A stretch of DNA of 55,853 nucleotides from Candidatus Methanoflorens stordalenmirensis. Its GTDB lineage: Archaea; Halobacteriota; Bog-38; Methanoflorentales; Methanoflorentaceae. How positions within the stretch are numbered: the first letter of the stretch is position 1; each line of letters starts with the position of its first letter. The stretch spans positions 31,345-87,197 of the forward strand of contig PLGY01000064.1 in assembly GCA_003139855.1 (NCBI GenBank). The letters are read 5' to 3'. Below the pieces are notes generated by a model, which did no database searches, had not been told where the DNA came from, and saw nothing but the letters and a program-made list of their open reading frames with translations. This document shows, piece by piece, positions 36,540-44,617 of this stretch. The position numbers were made by a program, and so were the translations under genes.

Positions 36540-37307
36540 ATGACAGATAAAGGTGAGCAGAGGACGAAAGCGATAATTCTCGCAGCCGGTAGGTCAACCA
36601 GACTTCGGCCACTGACAGAAGAGGTGCCCAAATGCTTGTTATGCCTTGATGATGAGACCATCCTCGATTACCAGATGCGCCGTTTGGCAAAACTGGAGAT
36701 TGAATGCGCCCTGATAGTTGCAGGGTATAAGCGCGATTTAATACAGAAGCACATACAGAGGTCGGACTATAATCTACCAGTCACTATCGTCGATAACAAA
36801 TTGTTTTATGAAACCGACAATGCGTATAGTTTGTCACTCGCCTTGGAACACGTCGATCCCGCTGTGGACGCTATCCTCATCTTAGATGGTGATATATTGT
36901 TTGAATTTGAATTACTGAGAAGATTGGTCCAGTCACCACACGATAACGCCTGCATCGTCGAAGATGGAAAAGAAATAGAGCCTGAAGATTGCAAGATCGT
37001 GGTGAAAAATGGGTCTGCCGCGAGCATTGGTAAGACAGTTCCAGGCAACGCCGTGTACACGAGTATGATTAAGCTGAGCAATGAGCTCTTAACCGAATTC
37101 AAACAAGCGCTAAAAGAGCCGAGAGCGAAACTTGAATGGTATTCTGAACCGCTGAATAGACTTCTGCTTAAATTTCCCTCCGCAATGCACGTCCTTTATA
37201 CGAATGGGATGCTCCGCTGTGAAATAGACACGTATGATGACCTAATTCAAGCACGAGCCATTCGCCAAAGAATCACACAGCTCGAGCACGGAACGCATGA
37301 GGTATGA
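36540..37307 (+). CDS. LicC-like nucleotidyltransferase, second copy
   Basis: 255 residues, NTP_transferase fold. 'AIILAAGRSTRLRPLTEEVP' with K31, 'LILDGDILFEFELL' carrying the metal Asp pair (116/118), and C-terminal 'CEIDTYDDLIQARAI' matching the EID metal site of LicC-type cytidylyltransferases. It is a paralogue of 24466-25155, again adjacent to a glycerol-3-phosphate dehydrogenase: its last 11 bp overlap the FAD enzyme that follows. The shared neighbourhood, not the motifs, suggests glycerol-3-phosphate as substrate. A sugar-1-phosphate substrate remains possible. Confidence 0.82.
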   Translation: MTDKGEQRTKAIILAAGRSTRLRPLTEEVPKCLLCLDDETILDYQMRRLAKLEIECALIVAGYKRDLIQKHIQRSDYNLPVTIVDNKLFYETDNAYSLSLALEHVDPAVDAILILDGDILFEFELLRRLVQSPHDNACIVEDGKEIEPEDCKIVVKNGSAASIGKTVPGNAVYTSMIKLSNELLTEFKQALKEPRAKLEWYSEPLNRLLLKFPSAMHVLYTNGMLRCEIDTYDDLIQARAIRQRITQLEHGTHEV

Positions 37308-38418
37308 AGTAGTTATATTTGGTGGCGGAGCGACCGGTACCGCCGCTTTTCGAGATTTATCGATGAGGGGCTTTTCAGTCGCTCTCATCGAAAAACGGAC
37401 CATAGCGAGTGGCACGACTTCGTCTTCTCATCAAAACTTACTCGGCGGGATGCGGTACGTTTTGAAGGATCCAGTAGTCGCGCAAGAATGCGCCGAAGAG
37501 AACGAAATTATTTCTGATATCGCTTCAGAAGTAGTCGGAGATGTGCGGAATTACTTCGTCGGGGTGACTAGCGAATATACAATATCTGCGTTGCAAGCAG
37601 CCAAAAAGCTACACATTCAAGCGAAAGAAGTTGATATTGATGAAGTATTTAAAGAGATCCCCGAATTAAATAGAGATTTAAACGTTGCCGTGGAAACGGC
37701 CGACAAAAACATAAATGCACAGCGATTTTGTTGGCTGAACTGTTATTCTGCAAAGCAAAATGGAGGCAGCCTGTTCGAGAACCAAGAGCTTCGGTCGATA
37801 CACGAAATTGAACAGGAATTCGTAATATCCGCCAGCTTAGGCAAATTGAAGACCAACTATATAATTAACGCAACCGGCCCGTGGGTAAATACTGTGGCGA
37901 GTAACGTTGACGCGACCATTCCCTTAACCTACAGCCAAGGAACCATTATCGTTCAAAAGGCGCTCTGCTCACGAGGTATCCAGCATTTGCGCGAGCCGGC
38001 GGATGCAGATGCGTACATTGTACACAACGGGTACGGCTGGCTGGGTACGACTTCGACAACAATCCAGAGACCGGAAGACGCACATCCTGAACCTTGGGCT
38101 GACACATATCTGAAGAATGAAATCGCTCGCATCCTTCCAAATGTAAAGCTCCGCCCTACGCTGCGCATGTTTACTGGTGTGAGGGCACTCGCAGACGGTG
38201 AACACGGCACGGTCGAGTTAGGTCGGCACGACCCAGATGGACGGTTGAAGTCGCGTGACTTTAAGGTGATCGAGGATCCGAGCAACGTGTTCCATATTAT
38301 TGGGGGAAAGCTAACGACGGCGAGATTAATGGCAGAAAAAATAGCAGATGCTGTTTGTCAAAAGGCGCATTGTAACGTGCGCTGCAGAACGTCAAAAGAG
38401 TCCCTAAATGCCGATTAG
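37297..38418 (+). CDS. FAD-dependent glycerol-3-phosphate dehydrogenase-like (GlpA/GlpD core)
   Basis: 373 residues. Dinucleotide-binding 'VVIFGGGATGTAAFRDL' (5-21), 'IASGTTSSSHQNLLGGMRYV' (36-55), matching the GlpA/GlpD GTSSRS..-GGxRY block, 'NATGPWVNTV', and near the C-terminus 'IGGKLTTARLMAEKIADAV', a GlpA/GlpD signature. The C-terminal domain of full GlpD and the Fe-S tail of GlpA are missing. The family oxidises sn-glycerol-3-phosphate to DHAP; coupled to a nucleotidyltransferase it may act on a glycerol-phosphate-like precursor instead. ATG 37297 overlaps the upstream gene by 11 bp. A decayed copy of its last 30 codons lies at 40170-40252. Confidence 0.85.
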   Translation: MRYEVVIFGGGATGTAAFRDLSMRGFSVALIEKRTIASGTTSSSHQNLLGGMRYVLKDPVVAQECAEENEIISDIASEVVGDVRNYFVGVTSEYTISALQAAKKLHIQAKEVDIDEVFKEIPELNRDLNVAVETADKNINAQRFCWLNCYSAKQNGGSLFENQELRSIHEIEQEFVISASLGKLKTNYIINATGPWVNTVASNVDATIPLTYSQGTIIVQKALCSRGIQHLREPADADAYIVHNGYGWLGTTSTTIQRPEDAHPEPWADTYLKNEIARILPNVKLRPTLRMFTGVRALADGEHGTVELGRHDPDGRLKSRDFKVIEDPSNVFHIIGGKLTTARLMAEKIADAVCQKAHCNVRCRTSKESLNAD

Positions 38419-38441
38419 GCCCATTGGCGACTCAAATGGCA

Positions 38442-38448
38442 TTTTTTT
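38442..38448 (+). terminator. oligo-T terminator
   Basis: Seven T, 24 nt after the stop of the dehydrogenase gene, the usual form of an archaeal terminator. No hairpin. Confidence 0.45.
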
Positions 38449-38534
38449 ATGACCGGACTTCGCACGTGCCTCTGGGTCGAGGATGGCAACTATCACGGGG
38501 CTGCGCCAACAAGGTCATCGGCGAGAACGAACAG

Positions 38535-38542
38535 TTATAAAT
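38535..38542 (+). promoter_or_regulatory. TATA box for the GT2 at 38573
   Basis: TTATAAAT within ACAGTTATAAATCG; the transcript would start about 10 nt before ATG 38573, giving a nearly leaderless message. Confidence 0.5.
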
Positions 38543-38572
38543 CGCAGTCTACCATAAATCGACGATGCGAAA

Positions 38573-39601
38573 ATGACAGTGCAGGTTTGCGCAGCAACAG
38601 TCGCCTATAACGATCCAAAAGAACTTGCGCGTCTGCTCTCGTCACTTACGAATCAAGGGCCGGCTTTAAGTGGGCTCATCGTTATCGATAACTCGGATCA
38701 GACATACTTAGCAGAAAATAAGAGAGTGTTCGACACGCACTCTAAACAATACCCATTTACCTATTATCACCAAACCAAAAACAATGTGGGCTCTGCCGGC
38801 GGCTTTCACGTCGGTATGAAGGTTGCCCACGAGAATGGTTTCGATTGGCTTTGGCCCGTAGATCAAGACGGAGTCGCGTCAGATCTCTGTCTACCTGAGT
38901 TGCTGAAGCACGCTGACGACGGCGACATTCTTTGTCCCAAAAAGGTAGATATAGACAGGCCTTGGGTGGTTTTTACGCGTGAAAGGCTGAAGAAAAACTT
39001 TTTTGGACATCTGCGTCCCGTTCGTTTGAGTGCGGACATGTGCCGAATAGACGCTTTTGGCACACACGGGGTTCTCATTTCAAAGAAAGTCATGGACTCG
39101 ATCGGGTATTATGACGCTTGCCACTTCTTTGTCGGTTTGGAAGATTATGATTACGCACGTCGCGCGCTGCCAGCGAAAATTGCCATTATAGCTGTCGACG
39201 CGGCCGAAGTCCGACATCCAGACCTTCGGCGCAAAAAAGCGCTGCAAGAGTCCCCACTTAGACCTAGAGATGAATCAAAGCTTAGTGCGGCTATCGGCAA
39301 GCTTCGTCCAGAACATTTAGGTTACGTGATCCGTCCCAGCCGCGGTAAGCAGTGTTGCTCGAAGAATAGATACTTGCTGACCTTTTCATGGCTGTATTTT
39401 GTCACTGAAAGTTTATCAAGATGGCAATTTGCGATCGCGTTTCTGTACTCGCTCTGTGTGCTGTTCATCAAATCCGCCACGGAAAACGAAATATGCGTGA
39501 AAAAAACACTGGATGCCTACGTGAAGTGCCTCGTATCGAACCTCACAGACGAATGGCCTCACGGGTGCGTTGAAGAATTCTGTCGGTGCATTCTTGAATG
39601 A
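38573..39601 (+). CDS. GT2 family glycosyltransferase (GlfT2/rhamnosyltransferase-like)
   Basis: 342 residues. 'VCAATVAYNDPKELARLLSS' opens the fold, 'SGLIVIDNSDQT' follows, 'KNNVGSAGGFHVGMKVA' is the N-x-G-x-x-G-G-F block of the galactofuranosyl/rhamnosyl group, 'WLWPVDQDGVAS' supplies the metal-binding D-x-D, and 'FFVGLEDYDYARRAL' the catalytic ED. A hydrophobic stretch near 280-297 may touch the membrane. It lies within module B, between the dehydrogenase and the CDP-glycerol-type transferase. One inference: it makes the sugar linkage that receives glycerol-phosphate. Confidence 0.88.
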   Translation: MTVQVCAATVAYNDPKELARLLSSLTNQGPALSGLIVIDNSDQTYLAENKRVFDTHSKQYPFTYYHQTKNNVGSAGGFHVGMKVAHENGFDWLWPVDQDGVASDLCLPELLKHADDGDILCPKKVDIDRPWVVFTRERLKKNFFGHLRPVRLSADMCRIDAFGTHGVLISKKVMDSIGYYDACHFFVGLEDYDYARRALPAKIAIIAVDAAEVRHPDLRRKKALQESPLRPRDESKLSAAIGKLRPEHLGYVIRPSRGKQCCSKNRYLLTFSWLYFVTESLSRWQFAIAFLYSLCVLFIKSATENEICVKKTLDAYVKCLVSNLTDEWPHGCVEEFCRCILE

Positions 39602-40149
39602 CGCGCGCCCTGCACCAAGCCAGCAAGATGCGGACAAATAATCGTTGAGCCTCTAGAAAGCGTGCTAGGCACCTCAGCAAAGCAGTTCCTCGTCTTGATA
39701 GCTGTCTTGTCCGACGATTAGTGCAGCACTGCCCTCACGGATTATAGTTGCAGACGCGTGAATTTGACTGTTGGTTCTCGTGTGCTTTTTGCATTACTAA
39801 ACTTCGCTGGGATCAGTGCTGGCCGTATCGGCGTTGGATATGAGCACAAGCACGGTGAATAAGAACATAGATCATAACTGTTATATTGCAAAACGAAAAA
39901 AGGGAACTTGTGAATTCTGTAGCTCTAATGAGCAAAAAAATGAAATTATGCGTTTCTGATCCACTATTTATTGCTGAAGCGGCCTCCGTTTCAAAAGATC
40001 ATCGAACGAGCAACCGAAAAGAGCGATTATTACGCGATTGCTGCGCGCTGCCGACGACAAAGCGGCTACTATTAGGAGCACTACAGCATATGCAGAAGAC
40101 TGTGTAGAGAAGTTTTATCAACAAAGCGGCCTTGCGATTGCATCGATTC
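39602..40149. other. intergenic with probable decayed coding sequence
   Basis: About 550 bp. From about 39980 to 40200 the plus strand shows short coding-like pieces in changing frames, for example 'QKIIERATEKSDYYAIAA' and 'ASIRYDETWVYPTDVDVC', broken by stops. I cannot name the parent gene; the last piece runs into the dehydrogenase relic that follows. Confidence 0.4.
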
Positions 40150-40169
40150 GCTATGATGAAACGTGGGTG

Positions 40170-40252
40170 TATCCAACGGATGTTGATGTTTGTTAGAAAG
40201 GACAGCAGAACGTCCTGCGCAGAACTCAAAAGAGGCGCTTGATGCCGATTAG
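40170..40252 (+). pseudogene. relic of the 3' end of an FAD glycerol-3-phosphate dehydrogenase gene
   Basis: Around 40180-40252 the sequence translates, with one stop and one frameshift, to C*KGQQNVLRRT followed by SKEALDAD and a stop. The intact enzyme at 37297-38418 ends CQKAHCNVRCRTSKESLNAD. At DNA level the last stretch is almost the same, including ATGCCGATTAG at the stop. So a second copy of the dehydrogenase once lay immediately before the TagF-like gene, 16 bp from its start. Confidence 0.65.
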
Positions 40253-40267
40253 ACCTACTGCTCAACA

Positions 40268-41545
40268 ATGGAGCTTTTCTGCTGTATGAATATTTTTTAC
40301 TTGAAACTGAAGCACACTCTTGCTAACGTTACTTTCAATATTGAGTATTTTGCGTCAGGATTATTCCGCAAAGATCCGAATATGTGGATTTTTGGGGCCC
40401 CACTCGGCCAGAAATTTGCAGACAATTCCAAATACCTCTTTCTTTATGTAACCAAGAACCACCCCGATATAACCTGCGTTTGGTTATCGCGCAATATGGA
40501 TGTCATCGAAAAGCTGAGGAAGAACGGATATTCTGCGTATCACGTAAGCAGTCGAGAAGGTATTTTGCACTCGTTACGGGCCGGATGCGTAATCATTTCA
40601 ACTTCGTTGTGGGACGTCAATCGAAGCCTGATCAGAGGAGCAAAAGTAGTGCAACTCTGGCACGGCACCCCACTGAAGAAACTGCTTGTAACGAGCAAAT
40701 ACCGCTTTAGAAATCATAAACTCATGCTTCGTTTCTGGCTGTTCCTCAGGAGCCTAATGGCTAGCATATTTGGCTTTGAGGCTGAACACTATGATCTTAC
40801 CATCGCGACGTCTCAGGAGTCACGAACAACGATGTTATCCGCCTTCGACGAGCTTCCAGCTTTTCGATCTAATATGAATGTAGTCGTTACGGGATATCCA
40901 CGAAATGACGTATTGCTCGACGCATGGTGGTCCGATGATAACTGCCCGTATCTTGAGAATATAAAGGGCATAGTTGATTTTACGTTTGTGATTTGTTACT
41001 TGCCAACGTGGCGGCGGCAAGATGTTGGTCGAAAGCGGAATTTGCTTTTTGATTACGGATTCGATATTGACGAAGTAGAAGCATTGCTCACTCGAATAGA
41101 TGCAATTCTGATAATGAAAGTGCATGAGCGAGGAGCTGAACTAGCGCTACATCCAGAGCACGGCGATCAAAAAAGCAGAATTTTCACGCCCTCCGATACG
41201 GCATTGCCTGATATCTACCCTCTTTTGAAACGTGTCAATATCCTCATTACGGATTATTCCAGCGTCTATTTTGATTTTTTGTTGTTAGATCGGCCCATCA
41301 TATTTGCTCCATTTGATCTTCACGAGTTTGTTGGTTTGGACGGTCAAGAGTTATTCTATGACTATGGTGAGATAACGCCAGGTCCTAAAGCCACGGACTG
41401 GAAGGGAGTCTTAGAGTTTGTGGAACGTAATCTTCAAAGTGATGACTATAGAATACAACGGAAGGAAATTTGCCAACGTTTTAATGAATTTCGAGACTGT
41501 AAAAGCTCAGAACGCGTGTATAATATAATCAAAAAATCGCTTTAA
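40268..41545 (+). CDS. CDP-glycerol glycerophosphotransferase family (TagB/TagF-like), second copy
   Basis: 425 residues from ATG 40268; ATG 40286 is an alternative start. Glyphos_transf domain: '[20 protein letters not shown]' (39-58), catalytic His132 in '[11 protein letters not shown]', '[11 protein letters not shown]' (208-218), 'YLPTWRRQD', and '[19 protein letters not shown]' (327-345). It shares all motifs with the protein at 21431-23104 but lacks its long N-terminal extension. It would attach glycerol-phosphate, or a related polyol-phosphate, from a CDP-activated donor to a lipid-linked or surface glycan at the membrane. It closes module B. Confidence 0.88.
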   Translation: MELFCCMNIFYLKLKHTLANVTFNIEYFASGLFRKDPNMWIFGAPLGQKFADNSKYLFLYVTKNHPDITCVWLSRNMDVIEKLRKNGYSAYHVSSREGILHSLRAGCVIISTSLWDVNRSLIRGAKVVQLWHGTPLKKLLVTSKYRFRNHKLMLRFWLFLRSLMASIFGFEAEHYDLTIATSQESRTTMLSAFDELPAFRSNMNVVVTGYPRNDVLLDAWWSDDNCPYLENIKGIVDFTFVICYLPTWRRQDVGRKRNLLFDYGFDIDEVEALLTRIDAILIMKVHERGAELALHPEHGDQKSRIFTPSDTALPDIYPLLKRVNILITDYSSVYFDFLLLDRPIIFAPFDLHEFVGLDGQELFYDYGEITPGPKATDWKGVLEFVERNLQSDDYRIQRKEICQRFNEFRDCKSSERVYNIIKKSL

Positions 41546-41842
41546 TGATTGTTTGTACCTAGCAACGGCGTTGGTGGCACCTTAAAAAATAGCGCAATTA
41601 TTCGTTAAACAACAAATTCCCGGGACATTACCACATTACCGACAAGTATTTTGACGCAGCAGTTAGTGTTTAGGAGCTCCTGCAAGCGCGAACACGCTCA
41701 CGATTTTACACCGTGCACGGAATTGCTGTGCCGGAATCACATTCCTAAAAAGCGATCAATTTGTGAAAGGGTTAAACCATACGCCCTCGTCGTCTCGGTG
41801 AACCGATATGCGCTAGCATACGAGAACGGGTTATCCTCTAGC

Positions 41843-42045
41843 ATCACGCGCTATGGTTCAGTCATCGGAAAAGACGTCCATCTGCATCCTTCCAGTACTC
41901 ATATGCGATCCACTGCGTGCAAAACGGCTGGGATATCAGGCGGCTGCAGCAGGTGCTCGGGCATTCGAGCTTGAACGTGATGGCGGTGTATCTGCAGTTC
42001 AACGACCAGGATATTGAGGAATTATACGATAAGACGCCATTCTAA
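41843..42045 (+). pseudogene. relic of a tyrosine recombinase (integrase) C-terminus
   Basis: The plus strand reads 'ITRYGSVIGKDVHLHP', then after a frameshift 'YSYAIHCVQNGWDIRRLQQV', 'LGHSSLNVMAVYLQF' and a stop at 42043-42045. These are the box-II end of phage/XerD-type integrases: LGHSS is the conserved His box and the Tyr of 'AVYLQF' is the nucleophile position. The Arg-His of 'LRHSYA' has become Gln-Tyr, so the fragment is dead as well as truncated. The preceding part of the gene is absent. Confidence 0.7.
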
Positions 42046-42301
42046 TGCAGCTCAGTCAAGCAGATGAAAAAAAGAAATAATGAGCTAGGATCTAACGAGC
42101 AGTAAAAGAAAAGCGCTACCGGCCCTGTTCATAAACCCGTAGCTGGCTTGTTTTACCGGATAACCATAACTTGAGTTTCGCAGAGTCCCTATTACAAGCG
42201 CTAGACAATAGAAAAAGAAAAATACGCCCCCATCACGTTACGGAGCCGTTCCTTACCTGTCGTTGCTCTATAGTGTCTCTTATCAGCAACCCCTGAGGAC
42301 G
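42046..42301 (-). terminator. A/T-rich terminator region downstream of the propeller gene
   Basis: On the minus strand 42223-42211 reads TTTTTCTTTTTC, about 80 nt after the stop of the gene at 42302, fitting an archaeal oligo-T terminator. Nothing else recognised in this spacer. Confidence 0.35.
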
Positions 42302-43285
42302 TTATGGTGCATTGCCCACAGAGTTCCATGTGTTCCAGTTGTCGAATGTTCCATTGGTGCTCATATGTACACTAAACCACACATTCCCGCTGGTACTGGT
42401 GACACTAATTATTGTGGGACCAGTTTCGTTAATTTGGGCTGAAGGCGAGGAAGCAGATAATGCCTGTGGTGGCATTCCGATACGCCCCCATGCAGTCCAA
42501 CCTATTGCTCCTGTGCCAGGGGCAGATTTAAGCCATAGGTTGTGGTCGGTGCCATGCACTACAAGCCGGTGAACGCCTAGGTATGTAATACTGTTGGCGT
42601 AGTTCCCACTCACTGCTGGGCCAGTACCTGCAAGGAGCTGACCGCCTAGTGATTGCCAAGCAGACCAACCATTTGAATAATACTTGTACCACACAGCACC
42701 ATCAGTACCACGCACGAATACATCTGCGGTGTGCCAACCTGCTACCGCTGCTGGTGACGCGGTTACCTTCCCGCCAAGGTTTTCCCACGCAGTCCACGAC
42801 TGGCCGGCATACGTCCGATGCCATAGAGCACCGTCAGTGCCAACTACGAATAGGTCTAACCTACCTGCCGCTGGTGAAGAGACCGCTGGTCCTGTACCGG
42901 AAGCAATCTGCCCGCCGAGAGAGGTCCAAGGGGACCATGCACTGTTGTTATAGGTCTTCCAATAGAGGGCGCCGTTGCTGCCTCGTACAAAGATGTCGGT
43001 ACGGGTGGTGGAACCCCAAGAAATGGCGGCGGGTGATGAGGTACACACTCCACCGAGGGAGGTCCATGTGCCGCTACCGCCGAAAATCGACGTGTTCCAG
43101 AGGGCACCTTTACTGTCAACAGCAAAGACGCTGGTTTTCCCGTTATAATATGTAGTACTTACGGCGGGGCCAGTATTTACCATCGTTGTGCCACTCACGC
43201 TCGCTGCACTGCTTACCACAGCAAAAAGCGAGACTAGCACGGTGGCCGCCATGACGACACCTATAAGCGTACGTTTATGGTTCAT
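42302..43285 (-). CDS. secreted PLL-like/tectonin-type beta-propeller protein
   Basis: 327 residues: a signal peptide (about 1-28, 'LIGVVMAATVLVSLFAVVSS') then about six repeats of 45-50 residues with the pattern LGG...GPAVS...DLFV-GTDGALWH-...W--W-SLGG, the fold of fucose-binding PLL lectins and related propellers. No catalytic residues are visible; sugar binding at the cell surface is the likely role. GGGG lies 6 nt before the ATG. Paralogues are at 44618, 53132 and 55210; with the protein at 44618 it shares a 31-bp identical DNA stretch, so they diverged recently or exchanged sequence. Confidence 0.85.
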   Translation of the reverse strand: MNHKRTLIGVVMAATVLVSLFAVVSSAASVSGTTMVNTGPAVSTTYYNGKTSVFAVDSKGALWNTSIFGGSGTWTSLGGVCTSSPAAISWGSTTRTDIFVRGSNGALYWKTYNNSAWSPWTSLGGQIASGTGPAVSSPAAGRLDLFVVGTDGALWHRTYAGQSWTAWENLGGKVTASPAAVAGWHTADVFVRGTDGAVWYKYYSNGWSAWQSLGGQLLAGTGPAVSGNYANSITYLGVHRLVVHGTDHNLWLKSAPGTGAIGWTAWGRIGMPPQALSASSPSAQINETGPTIISVTSTSGNVWFSVHMSTNGTFDNWNTWNSVGNAP

Positions 43286-43344
43286 TCACTTCCCCTTCCT
43301 TGAGTCCTTCAAAAAGAAAGAATCAAAAGAGCAAAACAGCGGAG

Positions 43345-43760
43345 CTATAGCTTAAGCGTTGTCATTTTGCCGCGCCCGCGTCCCCGTCCCTTTCGATGAA
43401 TATCAACGAATCCGAGCAGTTCTAGCTCCTGCGCTAAAATCGAAAGCCATTTTGTCGTTAACTTGGAGCCGTTCATCCCATCGCTGATAAGCCTGTTGTA
43501 ACACCCGTAGATCGTGGTCGGGGACGTATCCTTAGTCGTTAAATCGCATATAAGAGTAGTTCCTGGCTGCTCGTCAGCTTACTTATGCGCAATACACGCG
43601 CATCATGTCGGCTAGTCGCTGCGCCTGGCGCACATCGTTCTCTGTTACGTGATTGCGGTCCTCTTCTTCACAAATACGACCACACAGGGATAGTAAATCG
43701 AGTGCATAACGAGCGTCGCCATTTTTCTCGTCGTCGCCCCCCGCAGTCGGCTCGCAATAT
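43345..43760 (-). pseudogene. Orc1/Cdc6 replication initiator, decayed C-terminal part
   Basis: Minus-strand pieces in three frames join into the end of an archaeal Orc1/Cdc6: 'NGDARYALDLLSLCGRICEE' and 'HVTENDVRQAQRLADMM' (AAA+ lid helices), then 'ISKLTSSQELLLYAI', then 'TTIYGCYNRLISDGMNGSKL' and 'LELLGFVDIHRKGRGRGRGK' (winged helix), ending at TAG 43345-43347. There are two frameshifts and no Walker motifs. Presumably left by an integrated plasmid or provirus, or by loss of an origin copy; the integrase relic lies 1.3 kb away. Confidence 0.72.
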
Positions 43761-43858
43761 CCCAAAGACCGGACACAGTTTACGCTGAACATGCTTGGGT
43801 TTCGGGGCACGGGCAGCGCTGTTTCTGCTTCCATAGCTGTTCCAATCCTCTCCGTACT

Positions 43859-44177
43859 GCGTACCACTTTTTTAGTGCTGACGCGATCGTTTCCGAGTAC
43901 GAATCCAAAACGGGGTACTTCCTGTTTCCAAATCCGATCAGGAAGACGACAATATTTGTCGGTAAGTTCATTGCGAGCGCGCTCGTGTCTGTAGGCACTA
44001 TCGGGCTTTTTTATTTGATGGCGGCTGTGTCGGTGCGCATAGTCGATGGCAGCATCGAAGCGAACACCGGATTGTCATTTGCGTACTCGCTCGTGTACTT
44101 GTCCGCCATCCTTGCGATCGCCTACCTCTTCAGCGCCATAATGCGCAGTTCGGGGTACTCGCTCGTCGTGATGCTTG
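43859..44177 (+). pseudogene. ABC-2 type transporter permease relic
   Basis: One open stretch reads 'ADAIVSEYESKTGYFLFPNP', then 'IRKTTIFVGKFIASALVSVG' and two or three more hydrophobic segments to 'AYLFSAIMRSSGYSLVVML'. KTGYFLFPNPIRK is the amphipathic signature of ABC-2 permeases. N- and C-terminal parts are missing, and no ATPase partner is nearby. The reading continues out of frame into an unrelated coding-like piece at 44185-44318. Confidence 0.62.
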
Positions 44178-44184
44178 GCGATAT

Positions 44185-44318
44185 TTTGGAATGGGAACAG
44201 TCAAACCGGGCTATATTCTATCGCACGGGCTGTCTGGTATCGAATGGAGACACTCCCGCCATCCGCTACCGGAGCCCGTGTATGACATCTGTATGAAGTT
44301 CTGGGAGAACGTTTAGTT
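44185..44318 (+). pseudogene. unidentified C-terminal gene fragment
   Basis: The frame reads 'GMGTVKPGYILSHGLSGIEW' and 'HSRHPLPEPVYDICMKFWEN', ending at TAG 44316-44318. It looks coding but I cannot assign a family; it has no start and follows the permease relic directly. Confidence 0.35.
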
Positions 44319-44342
44319 TAAAACCTAAGTAGGACCTTAGTT

Positions 44343-44398
44343 TTAGTTTGGCTTTCTTTGTCATTCTGTGTTAGTTTGGCTTTCTTTGTCATTCTGTG
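44343..44398. repeat. perfect 28-bp tandem duplication
   Basis: A 28-bp unit beginning TTAGTTTGGCTTTCTTTG occurs twice head to tail (44343-44370, 44371-44398) in a non-coding spacer next to gene relics. With the 20-bp duplication at 23057 it is the second exact short tandem duplication in the window. Confidence 0.95.
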
Positions 44399-44617
44399 AT
44401 TCCTTTTTAGCTATTGGATATTTTTGCACTGCGCGAAAAAGGTCTAAGTCGTAACGCACAGCCTTATTAGTTTAGATGCCTTGCCTGATTGAGATAACCA
44501 TTGATACAACGAGACGCACGAATCTAAAACGGGCGGCGAGGCGGCTCAGTTCATTTTTTGACATAGCCACGATGCGGTTGCGCTCAGTCACTCTAAATCT
44601 TAATCGCGCTTCTTCCG

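Noticed and set aside
41843-42045. A functional integrase
   Set aside because: Only about 65 codons, frameshifted, with the catalytic Arg-His lost.
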